Positions 44,660-53,922 of a DNA stretch of 64,000 nt are shown piece by piece. The position numbers were made by a program, and so were the translations under genes. The stretch spans positions 1,116,001-1,180,000 of the forward strand of contig NZ_JAAIVF010000001.1 in NCBI RefSeq assembly GCF_029589495.1, read 5' to 3'. The stretch's first letter is position 1; every line of letters begins with the position of its first letter. Source of the stretch: Speluncibacter jeojiensis (GTDB taxonomy: Bacteria > Actinomycetota > Actinomycetes > Mycobacteriales > Mycobacteriaceae). The notes under the pieces were generated by a model. It made no database searches and was not told the DNA's origin. It saw nothing but the letters and a program-made list of their open reading frames with translations.

Positions 44660-46456
44660 TCAGAACCAGTCAGGGTCCATGTCCAACGTGGTGCGGTCCA
44701 GGCTGTCGAGCAGGTCCAGCTGCGACCCGGTGCGCGGCAGCTCGAAGCGGTAGAAGTACCGCGCGGCCTGGCGCTTGCCGTCGTAGAACGCCCCGTCCTG
44801 GTCACCGACCGCGAGCAGCTGCTCGAGCCAGATCCACGCGATCACGATGTGCCCCATCGACTCGAGGTAGATCGACGAGTTGGCCAGCGCCACCGACGGA
44901 TTCCCTGTGCCCCACAGCCGGGCGGTGGTCGCGACAATGCGCTCCAGCGCGGCCCGTAGTTCACCCGCATGGTCGGCGGCGTCGCCACCCGCGGCGACCG
45001 CCCGGTCGATGGTGGCGCCGACGGTCTCGGCGAGCAGCGCGAGCCCGGCGCCGCCGTTCATGATCACCTTGCGGCCCAACAGGTCCAGGCCCTGGATGCC
45101 GTGGGTGCCCTCGTGGATCGGGTTGAGCCGGTTGTCCCGGTAGAACTGCTCGACGTCGTAGTCGCGGGTGTATCCATAGCCGCCGTGCACCTGGATCGCG
45201 AGGCTGTTGGCCTCCAGGCACCACTGCGACGGCCAGCTCTTGGCAATCGGAGTGAGCACGTCGAGCAGCAGCGTCGTACGCGCCGCCGCGTCCTCGTCGT
45301 CCGCGGTGACCTGCTCGTCGACCAGCTTCGAGCAGTACAGGCCCAGCGCCAGCGCACCCTCCACATAGGCCTTCTGCGCCAACAGCATCCGCCGGATGTC
45401 CGTGTGCCGTATCAGCGGCACCGGCGGCGAGGTCGGGTCCTTGTCGCCGGCGGCGCGGCCCTGGGACCGCGTGCGCGCGTACTCCACCGACTGCAGGTAT
45501 CCGGCGTAGCCCAGCGAGATCGCAAGGAATCCGACGCCGATCCGCGCCTCGTTCATCATGTGGAACATGTACGACAGGCCCTTGTGCGGCTCGCCGACCA
45601 GATAGCCGACCGCGCCGGCCTGCCCGCCCGGGGTGTGGGTGCCGTCGCCGAAGTTCAGTAGCGTGTTGGTGGTGCCCCGGTTGCCCATCTTGTGGTTCAG
45701 GCCGACCAGCGTCACGTCGTTGCGCTCGCCGAGGCCGGCAACGTCCGGCAGCACCTTCGGCACGATGAACAGCGAGATGCCCTTGACCCCGGCCGGACCG
45801 CCGGGGATCTTCGCCAGCACCAGGTGCACGATGTTCTCGGTCAGTTCGTGGTCGCCGCCCGAGATCCACATCTTGGTGCCGGTGAGCCGGAAGCTGCCGT
45901 CGTCCTGCGGCACGGCGCGGGTGGTGATGTCGGCCAGCGAGGACCCCGCCTGCGGTTCGGACAGGCACATGGTGCCGAACCATCGACCCTCGAGCATGGG
46001 GCGCACATAGGTGTCGACCTGCTCGGCATTTCCGTGCGCGACAATGAGATTCGCGTTGCCGATGGTCAGGAAAGGGTACGAGGATGTGCTTGCGTTGGCC
46101 GCCTGGAACCACGCCATCGAGGCGCGGGCGAGAACGGTCGGCAGTTGCATGCCGCCGAGCGACTCGTCGAACTGTCCGGCGATCAGCCCGGCCCGGGCGA
46201 ACACCTCGAGGGCCGCCTTGACCTCGGGGATCGTCTCGACCGTGCCGTCGGGGAGCATGTGCGGCTCATTCGCGTCCGCCAGCTTGTTGTGGGTGGCGAA
46301 GTGCTTCGTCGCCATCTCGGCACTGAGGTCGAGCACCGCATCGAAGGTCTCCCTCGAGTGCTCGGCGAAGCGCTTGCGCGCGGTCAGCGCGGTCACGTCG
46401 AGCCACTCGTAGAGCAGGAAGTCGAGGTCGCGGCGGGACAGGACGGGTGCGGGCAT
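44660..46456 (-). CDS. Acyl-CoA dehydrogenase, large (DmdC-like) type
   Basis: This flavoenzyme of 598 residues matches the long acyl-CoA dehydrogenases with an extra N-terminal segment and a C-terminal AcdhC domain, as in 3-methylmercaptopropionyl-CoA dehydrogenase DmdC. Features are MCLSEPQAGSSLADITTRA, MWISGGDHELTENI, the glutamate-bearing IHEGTHGIQGLDLLGRK and QVHGGYGYTRDY. Many actinobacterial members act on ordinary fatty acyl-CoAs, so the substrate is not certain. It is divergent from tetR, and a TetR-type operator lies in the promoter region. Confidence 0.88.
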   Translation of the reverse strand: MPAPVLSRRDLDFLLYEWLDVTALTARKRFAEHSRETFDAVLDLSAEMATKHFATHNKLADANEPHMLPDGTVETIPEVKAALEVFARAGLIAGQFDESLGGMQLPTVLARASMAWFQAANASTSSYPFLTIGNANLIVAHGNAEQVDTYVRPMLEGRWFGTMCLSEPQAGSSLADITTRAVPQDDGSFRLTGTKMWISGGDHELTENIVHLVLAKIPGGPAGVKGISLFIVPKVLPDVAGLGERNDVTLVGLNHKMGNRGTTNTLLNFGDGTHTPGGQAGAVGYLVGEPHKGLSYMFHMMNEARIGVGFLAISLGYAGYLQSVEYARTRSQGRAAGDKDPTSPPVPLIRHTDIRRMLLAQKAYVEGALALGLYCSKLVDEQVTADDEDAAARTTLLLDVLTPIAKSWPSQWCLEANSLAIQVHGGYGYTRDYDVEQFYRDNRLNPIHEGTHGIQGLDLLGRKVIMNGGAGLALLAETVGATIDRAVAAGGDAADHAGELRAALERIVATTARLWGTGNPSVALANSSIYLESMGHIVIAWIWLEQLLAVGDQDGAFYDGKRQAARYFYRFELPRTGSQLDLLDSLDRTTLDMDPDWF

Positions 46457-46477
46457 CAACTGATCCTTCGACGAGGT

Positions 46478-46497
46478 TACTAAGCGCTCACTTAGTA
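46478..46497. promoter_or_regulatory. TetR-type operator
   Basis: TACTAAG-CGCTCA-CTTAGTA is a perfect 7-bp inverted repeat with a 6-base spacer, between the divergent dehydrogenase and tetR genes. It has the form typical of FadR/KstR-like TetR operators. Confidence 0.75.
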
Positions 46498-46550
46498 GAG
46501 CGGGTATCGTGAGGCCTGTCAAGGTTCCCGAGCCGCAGGAGCGCCCGCCG

Positions 46551-47213
46551 ATGACCCGCGCGACCGACCAGCCCGCCCCCGAACGGCCCACCGCCGACCT
46601 CGGCCCGACGGTGGCCGACCTGTTCCCGGACGTGACCTCCGACGCGGCACGACGGCTGATCATCTCGGCCGTCGCATCGTTCGCCGAGCGCGGCTATCAC
46701 GCGACGACGACGCGGCACATCTCCGAGGGCGCGGGACTGAGCTCGGCGGCCATGTACGTCCACTTCCCGACCAAGGAACAGGTGCTCTTCGAGGCCGGCA
46801 AGGTCGGTCACGAGGGCGTGCTCGCGGCCATCCGGGAGGCCGTCGCCGAGCACACCGACCCGCGCGACCGGATGCGCGAGCTGGTGCGCGCCTTCACCCT
46901 GTGGCATGCGCGCCATCACACGATGTGCCGGGTCGCGCAGTACGAATTGGCCGCGCTCTCACCCGAACACCATGCGATCATCGCGGAGATCCGCCGGCAG
47001 ACCGAGCACTTCGTCCGCGAGGAGATCCGGCGCGGGGTCGACTCGGGCGCCTTCGTCGTACCCGACGTGACGACCGCGGCACTGGCGGTGCTGTCGATGG
47101 GCATCGACGTCGCACGCTGGTACCTGCCGGGCCGGTCGGTCGATGCCGAGCAACTGGCGGACCGGTATGCCGAGCTCGCGGCGTCGATGCTCCGCACCCG
47201 GCCGCGCAGCTGA
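46551..47213 (+). CDS. TetR family regulator
   Basis: This 220-residue regulator has an N-terminal HTH (SAVASFAERGYHATTTRHISEGAGLSSAAMYVHFPTKEQ, with gaps to the next helix) in about residues 35-80 and a TetR C-terminal ligand domain with YELAALSPEHH. ATG 46551 has AGGAG 10 bases upstream; GTG 46509, 8 bases after a TATC box, is an alternative leaderless start. It very likely represses the divergent acyl-CoA dehydrogenase and itself, with an acyl-CoA as inducer. Confidence 0.9.
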   Translation: MTRATDQPAPERPTADLGPTVADLFPDVTSDAARRLIISAVASFAERGYHATTTRHISEGAGLSSAAMYVHFPTKEQVLFEAGKVGHEGVLAAIREAVAEHTDPRDRMRELVRAFTLWHARHHTMCRVAQYELAALSPEHHAIIAEIRRQTEHFVREEIRRGVDSGAFVVPDVTTAALAVLSMGIDVARWYLPGRSVDAEQLADRYAELAASMLRTRPRS

Positions 47214-47218
47214 GCAGG

Positions 47219-48193
47219 TCAGGCCGCCTCGAAGTACCGACACGGATTGTCGACCAGCATCGTGGTGATCTGGTCCTCGGTGACGCCGCGCCCGAGCAGT
47301 GCGGGCAGGACGTCGTCGCTGATGTGGGTGAAGTTCCAGTTCGGCACGGCCTGCGCCTTGGCCCGCTCCGGGAACCAGTCGATGAAGCACGCGGCGTCGT
47401 GCGCGAGCACCATTCTCTCGGCGTATCCGCGCCGGGCCAGCTCGACCACGGTGTCGACCCGATTCTCGAAGGGCAGCAACAGGTCCAGACCGAACCGGTC
47501 CATGCCGAGGTAGGAGCCGGCGTCGGCGATCCGGCACAGCTGGTCGAGGTCCGTCGAGTCGCCGCAGTGCCCGATGACCACCCTGCCCAGGTCGACCCCC
47601 TCCTCGGCGAGCACCCGTTGCGCGACGAGCCCGGAACCGGTGTGCGGGTTGGTGTGCACCGTGATCGGCAGTCCGGTCTCGACGTGCGCCTGCCCGACCG
47701 CGCGCATCACCCGTTCCACGCCGGGTGTCAGCCCCTGCGCCTCGATGGCGCACTTGAGGAAAGCTGCCTTGACGCCGGTGCCGGCGATGCCCTCGCGGAT
47801 GTCACGGACGAACAACTCGACCATCGGCTCCGGCGCGTCGAAGAGCATGCCCGGGCCCATGTAATGGAACTGGAAGGGCAGTTCGTTGTAGGTGTAGATG
47901 CCGGTCGCCGCGATGATGTTGATGTCGACCTGTTCGGCGACACGCTGGATCCGCGGGATGTAGCGGCCGAGCCCGATCACCGTCGGGTCGACGATCGTGT
48001 CGATCCCCCGCGCCTTGCAGTCACGCAGCTTGGCGACGGCGTCGTCGATGCGCGCCTGCTCGTCCCAGCGATCCGGGAAGTCGGGATAGTTCTGCTGCAG
48101 CTCGGTGCCGAGGACGAAGATGTGCTCGTGCATCAGCACCCGGCCGAGCGCCGAGGAATCGATGGGACCGCGGATGGTCTCGACTGCCGACAT
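47219..48193 (-). CDS. php: Phosphotriesterase-like lactonase
   Basis: This 324-residue TIM-barrel metalloenzyme has all the binuclear metal ligands: HEH (residues 22-24), the carbamylated Lys in FLKCAIE, the two His in VHTNPHTG and IGHCGDS, and the Asp in AHDAACFID. It is close in length and motifs to Php (Rv0230c) of M. tuberculosis, a lactonase with weak paraoxonase activity. Such enzymes hydrolyse acyl-homoserine lactones and other lactones. ATG 48193 has AGGAG 5 bases upstream. It follows tetR convergently. Confidence 0.9.
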   Translation of the reverse strand: MSAVETIRGPIDSSALGRVLMHEHIFVLGTELQQNYPDFPDRWDEQARIDDAVAKLRDCKARGIDTIVDPTVIGLGRYIPRIQRVAEQVDINIIAATGIYTYNELPFQFHYMGPGMLFDAPEPMVELFVRDIREGIAGTGVKAAFLKCAIEAQGLTPGVERVMRAVGQAHVETGLPITVHTNPHTGSGLVAQRVLAEEGVDLGRVVIGHCGDSTDLDQLCRIADAGSYLGMDRFGLDLLLPFENRVDTVVELARRGYAERMVLAHDAACFIDWFPERAKAQAVPNWNFTHISDDVLPALLGRGVTEDQITTMLVDNPCRYFEAA

Positions 48194-48401
48194 GCCCACT
48201 CCTGCGCCGAAGGGGTCCCCAGACAGGGGTCGGGCCGGGGATGTATTCGCATCCTCGGCCTGATCTCTGCTTCTCGAACTTTTGAATTGTTACCACTTCT
48301 CTTGTTCGATCCGCACTACTGATGCTAGACCTCCCCACACCCCTCGACAAGAGGTTTGACGTGCGGATTCCGGGGCAATTTCGGGGAGGCCGCGGGGATG
48401 C

Positions 48402-49013
48402 TCAGCGCAGTTCGCGGCGTCCCGACAACGCCCGCCCCAGCGTCAGCTCGTCGGCGAATTCGAGGTCCCCGCCCATCGGCAGGCCCGATGCGAGCCGGGT
48501 GACCGTCAGGCCCGGGAAGTCGCGCAGCATCCGGACCAGATAGGTGGCGGTGGCCTCGCCCTCGGTGTTCGGATCGGTCGCGATGATCACCTCGGACACG
48601 TCGACGCCGTCGACCTGGTTGCCGATCCGGGCCAGCAGCTCGCGGATCCGCAGCTGGTCCGGACCGATCCCGTTCAGGGGGTCCAGGGCGCCGCCGAGCA
48701 CGTGGTAGCGGCCACGGAACTCACGGGTGCGCTCGACGGCCTGCACATCCTTGGGCTCTTCGACCACGCAGATCAACGTGCGGTCGCGGCGCGGGTCCGC
48801 ACAGATGCGGCACAGCTCGTTGTCCGCGACCGTGCCGCAGACCGTGCAGAACTGCACGCCGTCGCGCACCCGCTGCAGTGCGTTCTGCAGCCGTTCGATG
48901 TCCGTGGGCTCGACACCCAGCAGGTGAAAAGCGATGCGCTGCGCGCTCTTCGGCCCGATGCCGGGCAGCTTGCCGAGCTCGTCGATCAGATCCTGAACCG
49001 GACCCTCGTACAT
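48402..49013 (-). CDS. recR: Recombination protein RecR
   Basis: This 203-residue protein works with RecO (and RecF) to load RecA at gaps. It has a helix-hairpin-helix near 14-24 ([11 protein letters not shown]), a Cys4 zinc finger (Cys56, 59, 68, 71) and a Toprim domain (about 80-175, with VVEEPKDV and [11 protein letters not shown]). It follows ybaB by 28 bases on the same strand, the usual dnaX-ybaB-recR order seen in bacteria but here split by accessory genes. It corresponds to Rv3715c. Confidence 0.97.
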   Translation of the reverse strand: MYEGPVQDLIDELGKLPGIGPKSAQRIAFHLLGVEPTDIERLQNALQRVRDGVQFCTVCGTVADNELCRICADPRRDRTLICVVEEPKDVQAVERTREFRGRYHVLGGALDPLNGIGPDQLRIRELLARIGNQVDGVDVSEVIIATDPNTEGEATATYLVRMLRDFPGLTVTRLASGLPMGGDLEFADELTLGRALSGRRELR

Positions 49014-49041
49014 TCCGGTCCCCTTCGCCTAGGCCCGTCGC

Positions 49042-49377
49042 TCAGAATCCGGGCAGGCCCATGCCGCCGCCCATGCCGCCGGCGAGCGGGCCGAGCTTCG
49101 AGGCGGCGAGCTGCTGCGACTTCGTCGACGCGTCCGCGATGGCGCCGATCACCAGGTCCTGGAGGGTCTCCGCGTCCTCGGGATCGATCACCTTCGGATC
49201 GATCGCGAGCGCGACGACCTCGCCGGTGCCCTTGACGGTCGCGGTGACCAGACCGCCACCGGCCTGCCCGGTGACCTCTTCCTGGGCCAGTTCGGCCTGG
49301 GCCTGCATCAGCTGCTGCTGCATCTGCTGCGCCTGCTGGAGAATCTGCTGCATGTCGGGCTGGCCGCCGGGTTGCAT
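49042..49377 (-). CDS. YbaB/EbfC nucleoid-associated protein
   Basis: This 111-residue DNA-binding protein has a Gln/Met-rich coiled N-terminal helix ([14 protein letters not shown]), the central [18 protein letters not shown] strand region and a Gly/Met-rich tail. It dimerises and coats DNA. ATG 49377 gives the usual length. It is located just upstream of recR as in most bacteria and corresponds to Rv3716c. Confidence 0.94.
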   Translation of the reverse strand: MQPGGQPDMQQILQQAQQMQQQLMQAQAELAQEEVTGQAGGGLVTATVKGTGEVVALAIDPKVIDPEDAETLQDLVIGAIADASTKSQQLAASKLGPLAGGMGGGMGLPGF

Positions 49378-49542
49378 CGGACGCGGTCCTCTCGTTTGTC
49401 TGAACACAGTGGTCAGAAGCACGGGGTCAGAAGCACGGGGCACGAACAGTCGCACCGTGCGGTCAGTCTAGTGCGCGGCGCCGGGCGCGCGCCGGGCTCG
49501 GGTCTCCGCCCGACAGGCGCCCGGCGAACCGGCAGCCGCCTG

Positions 49543-49980
49543 TCAGGCCTCGACCGCGGCCTTGAGCTTGGCCAGCACCTGCTCCTGGATCTTGCGCAGC
49601 CCCAGCGGCGCGAAGGTCTTCTCGAAGAAGCCGCCGATCCCGCCCGCACCCTTCCAGGCCGTGGTGGTCGTCACGGTCGACCCAGCACCGGCAGGCGCGA
49701 CCTGCCAGGTCGTCACCAGCGTCGAGTTGGCGTCCGTCTCGGTGATCGTCGACCCGCTCACGCTCACGGTGGCCTTGATGTCGCGTGAGCGCTTCTGCGT
49801 CGCCTGCAGCGTCCACTGCGCCACCGTGCCGTCGCCCTGACCGCCCTCGAGCACCCGGTAGTCCAGGTACTGCTCGGTGAGGATGCGCGGACGAACCTCC
49901 TGGTAGTCGGCGAGGGCCGCGAGCACCTTGTCCGGCGCGGCGGCGACGGTCACCGAACTGCTTGCGCTTACCTGTCCCAC
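49543..49980 (-). CDS. SRPBCC family protein
   Basis: This 145-residue START/Bet v1-like protein has VSASSSVTVAAAPDKVLAAL at the start, where a hydrophobic-ligand pocket begins. EQYLDYRVLEGG and the late helix FFEKTFAPLGLRKIQEQVLAKL fit the polyketide cyclase/SRPBCC group. GTG 49980 has GAGGAG 7 bases upstream. It corresponds in position to Rv3718c. The ligand is unknown, probably a lipid given the two oppositely oriented neighbours. Confidence 0.85.
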   Translation of the reverse strand: MGQVSASSSVTVAAAPDKVLAALADYQEVRPRILTEQYLDYRVLEGGQGDGTVAQWTLQATQKRSRDIKATVSVSGSTITETDANSTLVTTWQVAPAGAGSTVTTTTAWKGAGGIGGFFEKTFAPLGLRKIQEQVLAKLKAAVEA

Positions 49981-50211
49981 TGTCGTCTCCTCTGACCTGG
50001 TGGACCTCGGGTGCCGTCGTGACACCGACCGTCCTGTTTACACCGATCTGCCGTAAATGTCCGCCCCGCCGTGATGGACTGTCCTCTCACGATGGGGGTC
50101 GATGTTCAGCACTTCCATCCTGCCTGCTTCGGCCCTGCCGGATCCGATCAGGTTTCCGGGCGAGCGGGACGGCGAATGGTCGACGGTTCGCGGAGCAGAT
50201 ACGGTCAGGAG

Positions 50212-51696
50212 GTGGCTGGGTTCTTGAATCGAGTGAGTGTGGGACGTCTCGGGTCGAGCCTGTGGGGAGGGGGTGAACCACTCGGGCGCGAGGTCGGATG
50301 GGAAGCGCACCGCGCGGGCGTGCAGCGACTGCTGGACAGCTACCGCGCGATCCCGTCGAACGCCACGGTCCGGCTGGCGAAGAAGACCTCCAACCTGTTC
50401 CGTGCACGGGCGGCGACCAACGCACCGGGGCTGGACGTGTCCGGGCTGGACGGTGTGATCGCGGTCGACCCGGCGGCGCGCACCGCGGATGTGCAGGGCA
50501 TGTGCACCTACGAGAACCTGGTGGCCGCGACCCTGCGCCACGGTCTCGCACCGATGGTCGTGCCGCAGCTGAAGACCATCACGCTCGGCGGCGCCGTGAC
50601 CGGGCTGGGCATCGAGTCCACCTCGTTCCGCAGCGGTCTGCCGCACGAGTCGGTGTCCGAACTCGACGTGCTCACCGGCGCGGGCGAGGTCGTCACCACC
50701 GGACCGGATTCCGCCGAGCACGCCGACCTGTACCGCGGGTTCCCGAATTCTTATGGCACGCTGGGCTACTCGACCCGACTCAAGATTCAGCTCGAGCAGG
50801 TCAAGCCCTACGTCGAGCTGCGGCACCTGCGTTTCACCAGCATCGACAGGCTGCAGGAGACGATGGACCGGATCGCCACCGAGCGCCGGTACGACGGCGT
50901 GGAGGTCGACTACCTCGACGGCGTGGTCTTCTCCGCCGACGAGGCGTATCTGACCCTCGGAACCCAGACCGACAGCCCGGGGCCGGTCAGCGACTACACC
51001 GGCATGGACATCTACTACCGGTCGATCCAGCACCCGGTCGCCCAGAGCCCGAAGATCGACCGGCTGACCATCCACGACTACCTGTGGCGCTGGGACACCG
51101 ACTGGTTCTGGTGCTCGCGGGCCTTCGGCACACAGAACCCGAAGATCCGCCGGTTCTGGCCGAAGCCGCTGCGCCGCAGCAGCTTCTACTGGAAGCTCAT
51201 CGGACTCGACCAGAAGTACGACATCGGCGACCGCCTCGAGAAGCGCAAGGGCAATCCGCCGCGTGAGCGTGTCGTCCAGGACGTCGAGGTGCCGATCGAG
51301 CGCACCACCGAATTCGTCCACTGGTTCCTGGAGAACACCCCGATCGAGCCGATCTGGCTGTGTCCGTTGCGGCTTCGCGATTCGGCCACCGTTGCGCCGG
51401 ATCCCGCCCGGCCCTGGTCGCTGTATCCGCTCGAGCCCAAGCGCACCTACGTGAACATCGGCTTCTGGTCCTCGGTGCCGATCGTTCCCGGCGAGATCGA
51501 GGGCGCCGCCAACCGGATGATCGAAGGCAAGGTCACCGAGTTGGACGGACACAAATCGCTCTATTCCGACTCCTTCTATTCCGAAGACGAGTTCGCCAAG
51601 CTGTACGGCGCCGATCGGTACACCGACATCAAGCGCCGCTACGACCAGGATTCCCGATTGCTCGACCTATATTCCAAGGCGGTACGACGACAGTGA
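50212..51696 (+). CDS. FAD-binding oxidase (Rv3719-like)
   Basis: This flavoprotein of about 494 residues has the PCMH-type FAD domain: VDPAARTADVQGMCTYENLV and VPQLKTITLGGAVTGLGIES. It resembles the plant DWF1/DIM-like oxidoreductases. In mycobacteria the gene (Rv3719) sits before a cyclopropane synthase-like gene and forms a pair thought to modify fatty acids. The exact start is uncertain: GTG 50212, 50233 and 50239 are in frame. Its stop overlaps a GTG of the next gene as GTGA. Similar pairs make branched 10-methyl or furan fatty acids. Confidence 0.88.
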   Translation: MAGFLNRVSVGRLGSSLWGGGEPLGREVGWEAHRAGVQRLLDSYRAIPSNATVRLAKKTSNLFRARAATNAPGLDVSGLDGVIAVDPAARTADVQGMCTYENLVAATLRHGLAPMVVPQLKTITLGGAVTGLGIESTSFRSGLPHESVSELDVLTGAGEVVTTGPDSAEHADLYRGFPNSYGTLGYSTRLKIQLEQVKPYVELRHLRFTSIDRLQETMDRIATERRYDGVEVDYLDGVVFSADEAYLTLGTQTDSPGPVSDYTGMDIYYRSIQHPVAQSPKIDRLTIHDYLWRWDTDWFWCSRAFGTQNPKIRRFWPKPLRRSSFYWKLIGLDQKYDIGDRLEKRKGNPPRERVVQDVEVPIERTTEFVHWFLENTPIEPIWLCPLRLRDSATVAPDPARPWSLYPLEPKRTYVNIGFWSSVPIVPGEIEGAANRMIEGKVTELDGHKSLYSDSFYSEDEFAKLYGADRYTDIKRRYDQDSRLLDLYSKAVRRQ

Positions 51697-51716
51697 CGAC
51701 GTTCAAGGAAGCCTCC

Positions 51717-53015
51717 ATGAACACCACCACCCCCACCACCCCCGGCAAGATGTCGCTGGCCGAGATCATCGACGTGCTCACGCGGGGCGAGATGCCGCTG
51801 CGGTTCACCGCGTACGACGGCAGCAGCACCGGACCCGACGACGCCCCCTACGGCCTCGATCTGAAGACGCCGCGTGGCGCGACCTACATCGCCACCGCCC
51901 CAGGCGATCTGGGTATGGCCCGCGCCTATGTCTCGGGCGATCTCGACATCACCGGCGTGCACCCCGGCGACCCCTACGAGCTGTTCAAGGTGCTCAGCGA
52001 GGACATGCACCTGCACCGCCCGCCGGCCATGACGGTCGCGAGCATCATGCGTTCGCTGGGCTGGGAGCGCCTGCGCCCGATCGCCCCGCCCCCGCAGGAG
52101 ACCCTGCCCCGCTGGCGGCGCGTCGCCGAGGGTCTGCGGCACTCCAAGACCCGCGACGCCGAGTCGATCCATCACCACTACGACGTCTCGAACGCCTTCT
52201 ACGAGAAGGTGCTCGGGCCGTCGATGACCTACACCTGCGCGGCCTACCCGACGGCCGACTCCACTCTCGAGGAGGCACAGGAGGCCAAGTACCAGTTGGT
52301 CTTCGACAAGCTGGGACTGGAGTCGGGCATGCGACTGCTCGACGTCGGCTGCGGCTGGGGCGGGATGGTCCGGTTCGCGGCCCGTCGCGGGGTGAAGGTG
52401 ATCGGCGCGACGCTGTCCCGCGAGCAGGCCGAGTGGGCGCAGAAGGCCATCGCCGACGAGGGCCTGAGTGAGCTCGCCGAGGTGCGCTTCTCCGACTACC
52501 GCGACGTGCCCGAGCGCGGATTCGACTGCATCTCCTCGATCGGCATGACCGAGCACATCGGCGTGGCGAACTACCCGTCGTACTTCGCGACGCTGTTCGA
52601 CCGGTTGCGCCCGGGCGGTCGCCTGCTGAACCACTGCATCACCCGGCCGGACAACCACGCCAAGGTCAAGGCCGGCGCTTTCATCGATCGGTACGTGTTC
52701 CCGGACGGTGAGCTGACCGGCTCGGGCCGGATCATCACCGAGATGCAGAACATCGGCTTCGATGTCCGCCACGAGGAGAACCTGCGCGAGCACTACGCGC
52801 TGACCCTGCGTGACTGGTGCCGGAACCTGGTCGAGAACTGGGACTTCTGCGTGAACGAGGTCGGCGAGGGCACCGCGCGGGTGTGGGGACTGTACATGGC
52901 CGGCTCGCGACTCGGCTTCGAGCGCAACGGGATCCAGCTGCACCAGGTGCTTGCGGTCAAGCCCGGCGAGGACGGCGACGCCCAGGTGCCGCTGCGGCCC
53001 TGGTGGAGCCGCTGA
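51717..53015 (+). CDS. Cyclopropane-fatty-acyl-phospholipid synthase family methyltransferase
   Basis: This SAM-dependent methyltransferase has 432 residues, with a SAM motif LDVGCGWGGMVRFA and the family segments HHHYDVSNAFYEKVLG, SMTYTCAAYP and SIGMTEHIGV. It modifies cis double bonds of phospholipid fatty acids, adding a methyl or methylene. With the adjacent FAD oxidase it resembles the bfaB/bfaA-like pair for tuberculostearic (10-methylstearic) acid. ATG 51717 follows AAGGA; GTG 51693, overlapping the upstream stop, is eight codons longer. It corresponds to Rv3720. Confidence 0.92.
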   Translation: MNTTTPTTPGKMSLAEIIDVLTRGEMPLRFTAYDGSSTGPDDAPYGLDLKTPRGATYIATAPGDLGMARAYVSGDLDITGVHPGDPYELFKVLSEDMHLHRPPAMTVASIMRSLGWERLRPIAPPPQETLPRWRRVAEGLRHSKTRDAESIHHHYDVSNAFYEKVLGPSMTYTCAAYPTADSTLEEAQEAKYQLVFDKLGLESGMRLLDVGCGWGGMVRFAARRGVKVIGATLSREQAEWAQKAIADEGLSELAEVRFSDYRDVPERGFDCISSIGMTEHIGVANYPSYFATLFDRLRPGGRLLNHCITRPDNHAKVKAGAFIDRYVFPDGELTGSGRIITEMQNIGFDVRHEENLREHYALTLRDWCRNLVENWDFCVNEVGEGTARVWGLYMAGSRLGFERNGIQLHQVLAVKPGEDGDAQVPLRPWWSR

Positions 53016-53035
53016 GCTCCGACAAGAAGACCGAT

Positions 53036-53072
53036 CACGGCCCCGGACGCGCCTTCCGCGTCCGGGGCCGTG
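53036..53072 (+). terminator. Strong terminator after the methyltransferase
   Basis: A 16-bp perfect stem (53036-53051 with 53057-53072) has the 5-base loop CCTTC, 20 bases after the stop. TCACATCC follows, with no U-tract. Confidence 0.85.
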
Positions 53073-53114
53073 TCACATCCGCCGTGCGGGGCGGGTTCGG
53101 AGCATGATGTGCGG

Positions 53115-53816
53115 GTGACTATCGAACGCACCGAGCACGAGGGCACTCCGTTGACCTTCAGCCGGCCCACCGGGGACATCCGGGCCGGGATCGTGGTCAT
53201 CCAGGAGGCATGGGGCATCACCCGCCACCTCGCAGGCCTCACCGGACCGCTGGCGGCCGAGGGCTACCTGGCTGTTGCCCCGCACCTGTACCACCGGCAG
53301 GGCGATCCGGTCGTCGAGGACCACGACTTCCAGCGCGCCCGCCCGCTCCTGCAGGGGCTGACCGGGTCCGGCATCTCCGCCGACGTGAACGCGGCGATCG
53401 ACTACGTGCACGCGCAGGGGGTGCGACAGGTCGGCATCGTCGGGTTCTGCATGGGCGGCACCATCGCCCTGTGGGCCGCGGCGAGCGCGCACGTCGACGC
53501 GGCGGTCACGTTCTACGGCAGCGGCATCGCGAAGTCACGCTGGCGCGGGATACCGTCCGGACTCGAACTGGCCGCCAAGGTCCGCGTGCCGTGGCTCGGG
53601 CTGTACGGCGACCTCGACAAGTCGATCCCGATCGACCAGGTAGAGGAGTTGCGTACGGCGCTCGAACCGGTGAACGCGCCGACCCAGATCGTGCGCTACG
53701 CGGATGCCGGCCACGCGTTCGCGACCGATCCCGACTCCCCGCGGCACGTCGCCGACGCGGCCGAGGACGCCTGGATTCGCACGCGAGAGTTCTTCGCGGA
53801 CCACCTGCGGGCGTGA
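53115..53816 (+). CDS. Dienelactone hydrolase family protein
   Basis: This 233-residue alpha/beta hydrolase has the nucleophile motif GFCMGG (Cys), GDLDKSIP (Asp) and GHAF (His), the Cys-Asp-His triad of dienelactone hydrolases. It opens lactone or ester rings; the true substrate is unknown. GTG 53115 was chosen because ERTEHEG and the first strand begin at once; GTG 53109 is two codons earlier. It is a single gene after a terminator. Confidence 0.88.
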   Translation: MTIERTEHEGTPLTFSRPTGDIRAGIVVIQEAWGITRHLAGLTGPLAAEGYLAVAPHLYHRQGDPVVEDHDFQRARPLLQGLTGSGISADVNAAIDYVHAQGVRQVGIVGFCMGGTIALWAAASAHVDAAVTFYGSGIAKSRWRGIPSGLELAAKVRVPWLGLYGDLDKSIPIDQVEELRTALEPVNAPTQIVRYADAGHAFATDPDSPRHVADAAEDAWIRTREFFADHLRA

Positions 53817-53922
53817 GCGACGAGAGCCGCGGCGTGCCGTCGTCGCGCGCTTTTCCCCACACAAGTCGGCACAGATCCGGCATCTACCCGAAGCCCGGCC
53901 TACCTGTGTGCGGATAGGCGCA

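Noticed and set aside
48231-48260. Hairpin between the lactonase and recR genes
   Set aside because: The stem has a mismatch, no U-tract, and lies too far from either stop codon to be assigned as a terminator.
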